Part shown: piece by piece, positions 1 to 7,416 of the stretch
Layout: every line of letters begins with the position of its first letter
Position numbering within the stretch: position 1 is the stretch's first letter
Assembly: GCF_015704865.1 (NCBI RefSeq)
Contig: NZ_JADQTO010000017.1
Location: 106,741 to 170,740 of the forward strand
Origin: Actinoplanes aureus
GTDB lineage: Bacteria; Actinomycetota; Actinomycetes; Mycobacteriales; Micromonosporaceae
Direction of reading: 5' to 3'
DNA: 64,000 bases
Translations under genes and position numbers: made by a program
The notes under the pieces: model-generated
Database searches by the model: none
The model's input: the letters and a program-made list of their open reading frames with translations, nothing else
Told to the model about the DNA's origin: nothing

Positions 1-27
1 GCGGTACACGGTCTCGGCGGACACAGC

Positions 28-56
28 GGCGGGGTGAGGCTCAGCCCCACCCCGCC
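28..56 (-). terminator. Hairpin downstream of the chemoreceptor gene
   Basis: A 9-bp stem (GGCGGGGTG at 28-36 with CACCCCGCC at 48-56) encloses a further GGC/GCC pair. It lies 17 bases beyond the stop of the leftward chemoreceptor gene. No T-run follows it, which is usual for GC-rich actinobacteria, so termination is inferred from position and stem strength. Confidence 0.5.
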
Positions 57-72
57 GTGCTCGTCGCTGGAA

Positions 73-1665
73 TCAGAACCGGAACTTCGACACCAGGGTG
101 CGCAGCTCACCGGTCACCTGGGACAGTTCGCCCACCGCCAGCTCGGACTGGTTGACCAGATCGGTGGTGGTGCGGGCGACGGTCGCGACGCTGCCGATGT
201 TGGCGGCGATCTGGCCGGAGCCGCCGGCCGCCTCGGTGACGCTGCGGTTGATCTCGTTGGTGGTGGCGGTCTGCTCCTCCACCGCCGACGCGATCGTCGT
301 CTGGTAGCTGTTGATCTGCTCGATCACGTCGGCGACCTCCTGGATCGCGGAGACCGCTCCGGCGGTGTCGGCCTGGATGGCCTGCACCCGGCGGGCGATG
401 TCCTCGGTGGCCCGGGCGGTCTCCTGGGCGAGGTCCTTGACCTCGCCGGCGACCACCGCGAAGCCCTTGCCGGACTCGCCGGCGCGGGCCGCCTCGATGG
501 TGGCGTTGAGCGCCAGCAGGTTGGTCTGCTCGGCGATGCTGGTGATCGTCTTGACGACGTCGCCGATCTCGCGGCTGGACGCGCCGAGCCGGGACACCGA
601 CGCGGTGGTGGTCTGTACCGCGATGACGGCCCGGCCGGCGACGGTGGCGGCCTCGTTGGCGCTGGTCGAGATCTCCCGGATGGACGCGCCCATCTCCTCG
701 GCGCCGGCGGCGACGGTGTGCACGTTGCGTGACACCTCGTCGGCCGAGGAGGCGACCAGGTCGGCCTGCTCGGACGACTTCTGGGCGCCGTCGGCGAGCT
801 GGGTGGTGAGCCGGCTCATCCGCTCGCTGGCGGCACCGAGGGTCTCGGCGCCGGAGGCGAGGCGGCTCATCGCGGTGCCGATCGACTCCAGTGCGGTGTT
901 GACCGACCGGCTCATCTGCCCGACCTCGTCGCCGGAGCGGACGTCCAGCCGGTGGGTCAGGTCGCCGGCGGCGACGGCGGCCATCGTGTCGGCCACCTCG
1001 CCGAGCGGGCGGGTGATACTGCGGGTCACCTGCCAGGCGACGGCGATCGCGATGGCGATGGCGGCGAGCAGCACCAGGGCCATGGTCATCAGGAAGTTGT
1101 CGGCGGTGTCCCGGGCGTCGGCGGTCTCCGTCTTGTTCATCGCCTCTTCCATGTCGATGAACACGTTGATCACGCGGAGCCACTCGATGAAGGCCGGCTT
1201 GGCCTCGCTGTTGAGCAGGGCGATCGCGGCGGCGCGCTGCCCGTTCTCCCGCAACTCGATGATCTGCCCGACCAGAGGGTTGGTGTCGTCCTGCACCTTG
1301 GCGATGCCGGCCAGGGCGGCCCGCTCCGCGTCGTTGGCCTTGGCGGCGTCGGCGAAGATGTCGTTCATCTTCGTCTCCGAGTCGGCGTACTTGGCGGCCA
1401 GCTCATCGATCAGCGCCTTCTCGGCGTCGATGCCGGCCTGGTCGCTCGCGTAGACCAGGTCGCGGATCGCGATGGCTCGGTCGTGCACGCTGCCCCGGAA
1501 GTTGATCGCGTAGCGCTGCTTGACCGCGTTGACGTCGTTGATCACGGTGAGTTTGTCGTTGATCCCGTTGACCTGGGACACGCCCACGGTGACCAGCGCG
1601 ATCATGGCGAGGACGACCACGAGGAAGCCCGCACCCAGGCGGCGTCCGATGGTCAGTTTATTCAT
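73..1665 (-). CDS. Methyl-accepting chemotaxis protein
   Basis: 530-residue transmembrane chemoreceptor. One membrane helix lies near residues 12-30. A helical sensor region (four-helix-bundle type, about 35-188) follows, then a second helix at 191-213, a HAMP linker at about 214-266 and a cytoplasmic signalling domain to the end. The kinase-control hairpin tip is clear at 379-400 (EQTNLLALNATIEAARAGE followed by SGKGFAVVAGEVKDLA). The family passes ligand occupancy to CheA/CheW. The ligand cannot be read from sequence. No CheA, CheW or flagellar gene is in the window, so it is an orphan here. A motility-type promoter lies upstream at 1728-1753. The ATG at 1665 is chosen because it places a short basic N-terminus before the first helix. 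Confidence 0.93.
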   Translation of the reverse strand: MNKLTIGRRLGAGFLVVVLAMIALVTVGVSQVNGINDKLTVINDVNAVKQRYAINFRGSVHDRAIAIRDLVYASDQAGIDAEKALIDELAAKYADSETKMNDIFADAAKANDAERAALAGIAKVQDDTNPLVGQIIELRENGQRAAAIALLNSEAKPAFIEWLRVINVFIDMEEAMNKTETADARDTADNFLMTMALVLLAAIAIAIAVAWQVTRSITRPLGEVADTMAAVAAGDLTHRLDVRSGDEVGQMSRSVNTALESIGTAMSRLASGAETLGAASERMSRLTTQLADGAQKSSEQADLVASSADEVSRNVHTVAAGAEEMGASIREISTSANEAATVAGRAVIAVQTTTASVSRLGASSREIGDVVKTITSIAEQTNLLALNATIEAARAGESGKGFAVVAGEVKDLAQETARATEDIARRVQAIQADTAGAVSAIQEVADVIEQINSYQTTIASAVEEQTATTNEINRSVTEAAGGSGQIAANIGSVATVARTTTDLVNQSELAVGELSQVTGELRTLVSKFRF

Positions 1666-1727
1666 GGTCGAGACACCTCTGGCTTCTGTTCGCCGGGCCC
1701 GTGGCGGGACCTCCGGCCTACTTGCCT

Positions 1728-1753
1728 ATCGGCAACTACCGGGCAAAGGTGAG
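1728..1753 (-). promoter_or_regulatory. Candidate FliA-type promoter for the chemoreceptor
   Basis: On the minus strand, CTCA (1750-1753) is followed after 16 bases by GCCGAT (1728-1733). This is close to the motility sigma-factor consensus I recall for Actinoplanes (CTCA, 15-17 bases, GCCGAA) and to enteric FliA -10 boxes (GCCGATAA). It lies about 63 bases upstream of the chemoreceptor ATG and overlaps the last codons of the LysR gene. The consensus is from memory; the match itself is visible. Confidence 0.5.
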
Positions 1754-2620
1754 AGCCGATGTTCGTAGCGCGGCGATGAGCGCGGTGACGGCGGGGTGTT
1801 CGGCGGCGCCGCGGCGGAACGCGACCCGGGTCCGGCGGCGGGTGGGCGCGGTGATCAGCCGCAGCCCGGCGGGCGGCCGGTCGGCGGCGAGCTGCGGTAC
1901 GAGCGAGACCCCCTGCCCCGCCGCGACCAGGGCGAGCACGGCGGTGAAGTCGTCGGCCCGGTGGCGTACCCGGGGGGTGAAGCCGGCCGCCGAGCAGACC
2001 CGCAGCGTGACCTCGTGGCAGAGGGTCCCCGGGCTGGCCATGATCCACGGCTGGTCCCGCAGGTCGGCGATGCCTTCGGCGTCCAGATCGGCCGGGGTGG
2101 CGAGGTGGACCGTCTCGTCGAGCAGCGGCACCGAGTCGAGGTCGGTGTCGGCCGTGGCCGGGGCGACGTCGTAGTCGTGCACCAGGCCGGCGTCGAGGCG
2201 CCGGTCCCGCAGGGCGGCCGGTACGGCGGCCGGGTCGAGTTCGCTGACCAGCAGTTCCAGGGCGGGGTGGGCGCGGCCGAGCGCGACCAGGGCGGCGGGC
2301 AGGACGGTACGGACCGCGCTGGGGAAGGCGCCGATGCGCAGCGGACCGGCCGGTCCGCTACGGACGGCGGCGAGGGCGGCGTCGGTCTCCTCCAGGGCGG
2401 CCAGGACGGTTGCGGCGTGCCGGAGCAGGACCCGCCCGGCCGGGGTGAACGCGACCCGCCGGCCGGTGCGTTCCAGCAGGGCGACGCCGGCTTCGCGTTC
2501 CAGGGCGGCGAGTTGCTGGGAGACGGCGGACGGGGTGTAGGTATTGGCGGCGGCGACCGCGGCGATGGTGCCGAGCCGGTCGAGGTCACGGAGCAGACGG
2601 AGCCGGCGCACGTCGAGCAT
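1736..2620 (-). CDS. LysR-family transcriptional regulator
   Basis: 294 residues. An N-terminal winged helix-turn-helix (about 1-62: LRLLRDLDRLGTIAAVAAAN, then TPSAVSQQLAALEREAGVAL) precedes a periplasmic-binding-like effector domain beginning around RIGAFPSAVR. LysR proteins bind T-N11-A type sites and usually control a divergent gene. Here the divergent neighbour is a DapA-family lyase starting 62 bases away, and the shared intergenic region carries a 9-bp direct repeat. The likely target is therefore that lyase. The effector is unknown. Confidence 0.9.
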   Translation of the reverse strand: MLDVRRLRLLRDLDRLGTIAAVAAANTYTPSAVSQQLAALEREAGVALLERTGRRVAFTPAGRVLLRHAATVLAALEETDAALAAVRSGPAGPLRIGAFPSAVRTVLPAALVALGRAHPALELLVSELDPAAVPAALRDRRLDAGLVHDYDVAPATADTDLDSVPLLDETVHLATPADLDAEGIADLRDQPWIMASPGTLCHEVTLRVCSAAGFTPRVRHRADDFTAVLALVAAGQGVSLVPQLAADRPPAGLRLITAPTRRRTRVAFRRGAAEHPAVTALIAALRTSALTFAR

Positions 2621-2627
2621 CAGTTCA

Positions 2628-2668
2628 GCTTACGGTTTGCGTCAGGAATCGGAGCTGGTGCTTACGGT
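2628..2668. promoter_or_regulatory. Direct repeat in LysR/lyase intergenic region
   Basis: GCTTACGGT occurs at 2628-2636 and again at 2660-2668, 32 bases apart or about three helical turns, on the same face of the DNA. The pair fills the 62-bp space between the divergent LysR and lyase genes, where a LysR protein would be expected to bind. Binding is inferred. Confidence 0.4.
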
Positions 2669-2682
2669 CGGGGTCGGGCAGC

Positions 2683-3540
2683 GTGGATGGTATGGATGGT
2701 GTCTACGTACCGCTGATCACTCCTTTCGCCGCTGACGGGTCGCCGGCTTGGGACGTACTCGAGAAGTTGGCTTTTGACCTGCTTGATGCCGGCGCGTCCG
2801 GGCTGGTGGCGCTCGGCACGACGGCGGAGCCGGCGGCGCTGAGCGACGCCGAGCGGCGCGGGGTGCTCGATGTGGTGGCGCGGGTGTGCCGGGAGCGTGG
2901 CGCGCGGCTGCTGGTCGGGGCCAACACGCCGGCGCAGCTGGCCGAGGTGCCGCCGGACGCGGCGGCGGCGCTGACGCTGGTGCCGCCGTTCCAGCGGCCC
3001 GGCGAGGACGGCGTGGTGGCGCACTTCGCGGCCCTCGCGGCGGCCGCCCCGGTGCCGCTGGTGGTGTACCACGTGCCGTATCGGACCGGGCAGCAGCTGT
3101 CCGCGGCCGCGCTGCGCCGGCTCGCCGCGATCGACGGCGTGATCGGGATCAAGTACGCCACCGGTGCGGTCGACGCGGACGCGGTCGCGCTGCTCGCCGA
3201 TCCGCCGCCGGGGTTCACCGTGCTGTGCGGCGACGACGTGTTCCTGTCGCCGATGCTCGCGCTGGGTGCCGCCGGCGGCATTCTGGCCTCCGCGCACCTG
3301 GAGACGGCGGCCTTCGTCGCGCTCGCTGACGCGTGGCGCGCCGGCGACGCGGCCCGGGCGCGGCCGCTGGGACGCCGGCTCGCGCGGCTGTCCGCCGCGG
3401 CGTTCGCCCAGCCCAACCCCACGGTCATCAAGGCGGCGTTGCACGCGGCGGGCCAGATCCCGACCCCGGACGTACGCCTGCCGTTGCTGCCCGCGGTTGA
3501 CGGACTTGCACCGCACCTCTACGGTTCTTTACTAGAGTAA
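2683..3540 (+). CDS. Dihydrodipicolinate synthase/N-acetylneuraminate lyase family protein
   Basis: 285 residues, the usual length for this class I aldolase family. GTTAE is at 45-49, the conserved tyrosine is Y133 (in YHVPYRTG) and the Schiff-base lysine is K157 (in GIKYATG). These enzymes condense or cleave pyruvate with an aldehyde. It could be a DapA for lysine biosynthesis, but pairing with a divergent LysR gene rather than lysine genes suggests a catabolic or specialised lyase. Translation may start at GTG 2683 or ATG 2692. The stop codon lies inside the operator of the following GntR gene. Confidence 0.85.
   Translation: MDGMDGVYVPLITPFAADGSPAWDVLEKLAFDLLDAGASGLVALGTTAEPAALSDAERRGVLDVVARVCRERGARLLVGANTPAQLAEVPPDAAAALTLVPPFQRPGEDGVVAHFAALAAAAPVPLVVYHVPYRTGQQLSAAALRRLAAIDGVIGIKYATGAVDADAVALLADPPPGFTVLCGDDVFLSPMLALGAAGGILASAHLETAAFVALADAWRAGDAARARPLGRRLARLSAAAFAQPNPTVIKAALHAAGQIPTPDVRLPLLPAVDGLAPHLYGSLLE
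3497..3525 (+). promoter_or_regulatory. Promoter of the GntR/ABC operon
   Basis: TTGACG (3497-3502) is followed after exactly 17 bases by TACGGT (3520-3525), a good actinobacterial -35/-10 pair. It lies inside the 3' end of the upstream lyase gene. The -10 box runs into the 24-bp operator palindrome, so repressor binding would block it. Confidence 0.55.
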
Positions 3541-3546
3541 TGAACC
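3523..3546. promoter_or_regulatory. 24-bp operator palindrome for the GntR repressor
   Basis: Near-perfect inverted repeat. GGTTC (3523-3527) and TTACT (3529-3533) are mirrored by AGTAA (3536-3540) and GAACC (3542-3546); only single bases between the blocks and the two central bases break symmetry. It overlaps the -10 region and ends 18 bases before the GntR ATG. YtrA-type GntR regulators usually repress their own ABC operon from such a site. Confidence 0.65.
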
Positions 3547-3564
3547 GATGAAGGCGGGTCACCG

Positions 3565-3936
3565 ATGTTCGACGACCGCAGCCCGATCTACCGGCAGATC
3601 GCCGAGCAGATCAAAGGCGACGTGCTGCGCGGCGTGCTCAAGGCCGACGAGCAGGTGATGTCCACGACGCAGTACGCGGCGTACTACCGGATCAACCCGG
3701 CCACCGCGGCCAAGGCGTTCCAGCAGCTCGTCGACGAGCGCGTGATCTACAAGCGGCGCGGCGTCGGCATGTTCGTCGACGCCGGCGCCCGGCAGCGGCT
3801 GCGCGAGCAACGGCGCGAGCGGTTCTTCACCGACGTGCTGGACCCGATGCTCGCCGAGGCCCGCGCGCTGGACATCCCGGTCGCCGACATCGTGGCCCGC
3901 CTTCAACAGCACTCCGAACCGGGGGACGCCAGATGA
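3565..3936 (+). CDS. YtrA-type GntR transcriptional regulator
   Basis: 123 residues, essentially a winged helix-turn-helix (about 1-72: SPIYRQIAEQIKGDVLRGVL, then the recognition segment NPATAAKAFQQLVDERVIY) with a short C-terminal helix and no large effector domain. That length is typical of the YtrA subfamily, which regulates ABC transporter operons. The stop overlaps the start of the ATPase gene (ATGA at 3933), so the genes are probably co-translated. The 24-bp palindrome just upstream is its likely operator. Confidence 0.9.
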   Translation: MFDDRSPIYRQIAEQIKGDVLRGVLKADEQVMSTTQYAAYYRINPATAAKAFQQLVDERVIYKRRGVGMFVDAGARQRLREQRRERFFTDVLDPMLAEARALDIPVADIVARLQQHSEPGDAR

Positions 3937-4808
3937 CGCTCTCGATCCAGACCACCCACCTGCAACTGCGCTACTGCGACACCGTTGCCGTCGACGACGT
4001 CGACCTCGACCTGCCCGGCGGCAAGATCTACGGGTTACTCGGCCGCAACGGTGCCGGCAAGACCAGCCTGCTCGCCACCCTCGCCGGGTTCCGCAAGCCG
4101 ACCGCCGGCACCGTGCGGATCGGCGGCGAGCCGGTCTTCGAGAACGTGCGGGTCACCACCCAGATCTGCCTGATCCGCGACGACAGCGGGGTCGGCGACA
4201 ACACCGACCCCCTCTCCGACATCCTCGCCATGGCCCGGATGCTGCGGCCCAGCTGGGACGAGAAGTACGCCGACGAGCTGATGGACCGCTTCGCGCTGCC
4301 CCGCAAGAAAACCCTCGGATCGCTGTCGCGGGGTCAGCGCTCCGCGTTCGGCGTGCTGGTCGGCCTGGCCTCGCGGGCCCCGCTCACCATGTTCGACGAG
4401 GCGCACCTGGGCATGGACGCACCCACCCGGCAACTCTTCCTCGACGAGGTGCTGCGCGAGTACGTGGCCCGCCCCCGCACCTTCATCCTCTCCACCCACC
4501 TGATCGAGGAGCAGAGCCCGATCTTCGAGCGGGTGCTGGTCCTGCACGAGGGCCGGCTGCTGCTGCACGAGGAGCTGGACGAGCTGCGCTCGCGCGGCGT
4601 GTCGGTGACAGGCCCGGCCTCGATCGTCGACGACTTCGTCTTCGGGCTCACCGTGCTCGGCGAGGAACGGCTCGGGCCCACCAAGCGCGCCATGGTCTAC
4701 GGCACGCTCGGCGAGGACAGCCTGCGGGCCGCCCGCGCCCACGGCCTGGAGCTCGGGCCGGTCGCCCTGCAGGAGCTGTTCATCCATCTCACCGGAGGCC
4801 TCCGATGA
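3933..4808 (+). CDS. ABC transporter ATP-binding protein
   Basis: 291 residues. Walker A is GRNGAGKT at 37-44, the signature is LSRGQ at 131-135, Walker B is LTMFDEAHLGMD at 151-162, and an H-loop follows in ILSTHLIEE. It forms the nucleotide-binding subunit with the membrane protein encoded next (4-bp overlap). GntR(YtrA)-ATPase-permease trios act in export or in response to cell-envelope stress or antibiotics. The substrate is unknown. Confidence 0.92.
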   Translation: MTLSIQTTHLQLRYCDTVAVDDVDLDLPGGKIYGLLGRNGAGKTSLLATLAGFRKPTAGTVRIGGEPVFENVRVTTQICLIRDDSGVGDNTDPLSDILAMARMLRPSWDEKYADELMDRFALPRKKTLGSLSRGQRSAFGVLVGLASRAPLTMFDEAHLGMDAPTRQLFLDEVLREYVARPRTFILSTHLIEEQSPIFERVLVLHEGRLLLHEELDELRSRGVSVTGPASIVDDFVFGLTVLGEERLGPTKRAMVYGTLGEDSLRAARAHGLELGPVALQELFIHLTGGLR

Positions 4809-5497
4809 CCCGCTGGCCGATCGCCCGCTACCTGCTCAGCACCCACTTCATCTTCCTGATCCTGGTCCTGCTCGGGTTCTACCTGGCCATCGGTGTGGTG
4901 CTGGCGGTGGTGGCCCTGCTGACCGACATCACGCTCAGCGGTGTCGACATCGGCGGGCAGATCCTCAACTGGATGGCCGTCGGCTACGGCTTCAGCGCCT
5001 TCGGTGTGCTGACCACCATGCTGGTGCACGGCCGCACCCGCCGCGAATTCCTCGCCCAGCACGCCGCCTTCCAGGTGATCCTGGCCACCGCGGCGGCCGC
5101 GCTGGTCACCGCGATGTACGCGGCCGAGACCGCGGCGTACTCGGCGCTCGACTGGGGGCAGAAGACGCAGGATGACCGGGCGTACGAGTCCACCAGCGAC
5201 TATCCGACGATCTTCGTGGCGTACTGGAGCATGCTGCTGATCTGGCAGTTCGTCGGCGCCTTCGTCGGCACCGCCGTCTACCGGTGGGAGACCAACGGAA
5301 TTCTGGCGCTGCTGCCCGCCGCGGGGCTGCTGCTGGTCAGCGGGGGAGTCAACAGCTTCCTCAAGCTGCCGTTCGTCGACTTCGAGGTGGACGGCCTGCT
5401 GCCGATGGCCGGCCTCACCGTGATCATCGCGGCGGTGACCTGGGCGATGACGTGGGCGACGGTGCGGGACATCCCGCTGCGTACGCAGGCCGCATAG
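4805..5497 (+). CDS. ABC transporter membrane subunit
   Basis: 230 residues with about six hydrophobic segments, beginning with FIFLILVLLGFYLAIGVVLA near residues 15-40 and ending with MAGLTVIIAAVTWAMTW. It follows the ATPase with a 4-bp ATGA overlap and is the likely permease partner. Sequence conservation in this family is low, so identification rests on context and hydrophobicity. Confidence 0.8.
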   Translation: MTRWPIARYLLSTHFIFLILVLLGFYLAIGVVLAVVALLTDITLSGVDIGGQILNWMAVGYGFSAFGVLTTMLVHGRTRREFLAQHAAFQVILATAAAALVTAMYAAETAAYSALDWGQKTQDDRAYESTSDYPTIFVAYWSMLLIWQFVGAFVGTAVYRWETNGILALLPAAGLLLVSGGVNSFLKLPFVDFEVDGLLPMAGLTVIIAAVTWAMTWATVRDIPLRTQAA

Positions 5498-5512
5498 GGT
5501 GCTCGCGTGACC
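5495..5512 (+). promoter_or_regulatory. Leaderless-type -10 box before the reductase gene
   Basis: TAGGGT (5495-5500) lies exactly 6 bases before the GTG at 5507, the spacing that puts transcription start at or next to the start codon. No convincing ribosome-binding site is present. The same arrangement recurs at several genes in this window. Confidence 0.4.
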
Positions 5513-6319
5513 GCACGCGTACTGATCACCGGAGCCACCGGTTCCCTCGGCCGCCGTGTCGCGCTGCGCGCGGCGGCCGCCGGCTTCCAGCCGGTCGGCA
5601 CCTCGCTGTCCGCACCCACCGGCGTGCGCCTGGACATCCGCGACCCCGGTGACGTGCGGCGCGTGCTGGGCGAGGTGCGCCCCGACGCGATCATCCACAC
5701 CGCGGCGGGCCGCGACCGCAACGACTGGCCGGCCACCGCGGACGGCGCGGCGAACGTCGCGGTCGCGGCCGCACAACTCGGGGTACGCCTGGTGCACGTC
5801 TCCAGCGACGCGATCTTCTCCGGCCGGGCCGTCGACTACGACGAGGACGCCACCCCCGACCCGGTCTACCCGTACGGCGCCGCCAAGGCCGCCGCCGAGA
5901 CCGCGGTCCGGGCGATCCTGCCGTCCGCGGCGGTGGTCCGCACCTCGCTGATCCTCGGCGACGGCAACGGCGCCCACGAGATCCTCACCCACGACCTGAT
6001 CGCCGGCCGGGTGCGCGGCGCCCTGTTCACCGACGAGATCCGCAAGCCGGTGCACGTCGACGACCTGGCAGACGCGCTGCTCGAGCTGGCCGCCGGCGAC
6101 TACCGCGGCGTGCTCAACGTGGCCGGCGCCGACGCGGTGAGCCGCTACGACCTGGGCGTTCTAGTGGCCCGCCGGGACGGCCTGGACGAGACCGCCATCT
6201 TGTCGGCCAGCCTGGCCGCACTCGGCCTGAGCCGGCCCACCGACGTCCGCCTGGTCACCGCCCGGGCGCAGAAGGTGCTGCGTACCCGGCTGCGCGGGGC
6301 CCGCTCGTTTATCGGATGA
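5507..6319 (+). CDS. RmlD-like NAD(P)-dependent sugar-nucleotide reductase/epimerase
   Basis: 270 residues of the extended short-chain dehydrogenase type. The Rossmann motif GATGSLG is at 9-15, the catalytic YxxxK is Y123-K127 (in YPYGAAKA), and VSSDAIFSG carries the upstream catalytic region. It resembles dTDP-4-dehydrorhamnose reductases, but no sugar-nucleotide cluster is nearby, so the substrate is open. The GTG start at 5507 is supported by a correctly spaced -10 box. Confidence 0.82.
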   Translation: MTARVLITGATGSLGRRVALRAAAAGFQPVGTSLSAPTGVRLDIRDPGDVRRVLGEVRPDAIIHTAAGRDRNDWPATADGAANVAVAAAQLGVRLVHVSSDAIFSGRAVDYDEDATPDPVYPYGAAKAAAETAVRAILPSAAVVRTSLILGDGNGAHEILTHDLIAGRVRGALFTDEIRKPVHVDDLADALLELAAGDYRGVLNVAGADAVSRYDLGVLVARRDGLDETAILSASLAALGLSRPTDVRLVTARAQKVLRTRLRGARSFIG

Positions 6320-6351
6320 AATGTGCCGGCGCGGTGCCGATACTGGGCCGC

Positions 6352-6705
6352 GTGACTGACAAACGCACCGTCCGCGTCACCGTGCGCGGATCCTTCGACG
6401 GCCTCACCGACGCGCAGAAGGCCGAGCTGATCGCGGCCGGCGACCAGCACTCCGACATCCTCGCGGTCCAGTACACCGAGCAGGGCCACCTCACCTACGA
6501 CCTGAAGGCGCGGCCGTTCTTCACCTTCCGCTTCGCCGAGCAGGTCGCCGAGGAGAAGGACGTGGCCCGGGTCACCGCCCGCGCCGAGGCGAAGGCGGCG
6601 GCGTGGATGACCGAGCGGGGATACGGCTTCAAGCGCCTCACCTCGCAGACCGTCGACATGTCCGAGGTGCCGCTCGGCCCCCGGGGCCGCCGGCTCCAGG
6701 GCTGA
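6352..6705 (+). CDS. DUF6204 family protein
   Basis: 117 residues from GTG 6352, matching the actinobacterial DUF6204 family as I know it: RTVRVTVRGSFDGLTDAQKA, then GHLTYDLKARPFFTFRF and a C-terminal PLGPRGRRLQG. The function is unknown; it is small, soluble and mixed alpha/beta. An alternative ATG at 6316 overlaps the previous stop (ATGA) and would add 12 residues (MKCAGAVPILGR) that the family normally lacks. The GTG is preferred because the conserved region starts there. Confidence 0.75.
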   Translation: MTDKRTVRVTVRGSFDGLTDAQKAELIAAGDQHSDILAVQYTEQGHLTYDLKARPFFTFRFAEQVAEEKDVARVTARAEAKAAAWMTERGYGFKRLTSQTVDMSEVPLGPRGRRLQG

Positions 6706-6712
6706 TGCCGGT

Positions 6713-7237
6713 CTAGCCGAGAGGGAAGTCGGTCAGCGTCGTCCACGACGTGTCCGGCTCCGGGCGGCCGACGAGCAGGTGCACGGTGCTGACCCAGGCG
6801 TGGATCGGCAGCTGCTGCTGCACCTCGGCGGCCGCGGCGGTCAGCACCTCGTGCGGATGGTCGTGCCCGATCGTCAGGTGGGGCACGACGTCCGCGAACT
6901 CGCCGCCGTACGGCTGCGCCCGCGGGAACCGGCCGGCCAGCCGGTGGGTGAGCTCGCGGAACGGTTCGGCCGGTGACGGCGACAGCCACACCACCCGCTC
7001 GCCGAACCAGCCCACCTTGTCCAGGGTGAGGAAGAACCGTGGCACCCCGGCGACGACGTGCCGCACCCCGGCGATGATCTGCGGGGTCAGCTCGTGCGGC
7101 GACAGGAACGGGAAGAGAACCGTGACATGGGCCGGTACGCCCCGTGAGGCGCTGCGGTCCAGCCGCTGCCGCAGGGCGGCGACGGCCGGCTCGGCTTCCG
7201 GGACCAGGACGGCGAGGGCACTCAGCGTCGGTTCCAC
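6713..7237 (-). CDS. 2'-5' RNA ligase family (2H phosphoesterase) protein
   Basis: 174 residues with the two HxT motifs that define the 2H phosphoesterase fold: H37-V-T39 (in HVTVLFPF) and H120-L-T122 (in HLTIGHDH). Members cleave or ligate 2'-5' linkages or cyclic phosphates in RNA-derived molecules. The cellular substrate is not known for most bacterial members. It is divergent from the sigma factor gene. Confidence 0.85.
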   Translation of the reverse strand: MEPTLSALAVLVPEAEPAVAALRQRLDRSASRGVPAHVTVLFPFLSPHELTPQIIAGVRHVVAGVPRFFLTLDKVGWFGERVVWLSPSPAEPFRELTHRLAGRFPRAQPYGGEFADVVPHLTIGHDHPHEVLTAAAAEVQQQLPIHAWVSTVHLLVGRPEPDTSWTTLTDFPLG

Positions 7238-7321
7238 CGCCGCAGACTAACCCTGGCGAATGCCGCGGTGTGCCCGTGGCGGGACAGCGCGGCCCGCCCA
7301 CCGGACACTTGAGGAAAATTT

Positions 7322-7347
7322 CTCGGTGCAACCGAGCGGCAACCGAG
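7322..7347. promoter_or_regulatory. Repeat element upstream of the sigma factor gene
   Basis: A perfect 6-3-6 inverted repeat (CTCGGT, GCA, ACCGAG at 7322-7336) overlaps a 9-bp direct repeat of GCAACCGAG (7328-7336 and 7339-7347, 11-bp period). It lies about 70-95 bases before the sigma factor ATG, a plausible position for a regulator site. No known operator consensus was recognised. Confidence 0.35.
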
Positions 7348-7383
7348 AGTGGCCGCTTCCTGCACCCGACGCGGCGAAAAGTT

Positions 7384-7407
7384 CCCCCTGTCAGACGAAC
7401 CAGGGGG
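7384..7407 (+). promoter_or_regulatory. Hairpin sequestering the sigma factor ribosome-binding site
   Basis: CCCCCTG (7384-7390) pairs perfectly with CAGGGGG (7401-7407) across a 10-base loop. The right arm contains the Shine-Dalgarno sequence GGGGGG (7403-7408), 8 bases before the ATG at 7417. In RNA this stem would hide the ribosome-binding site, so translational control is plausible. Confidence 0.5.
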
Positions 7408-7416
7408 GATCCGAAG

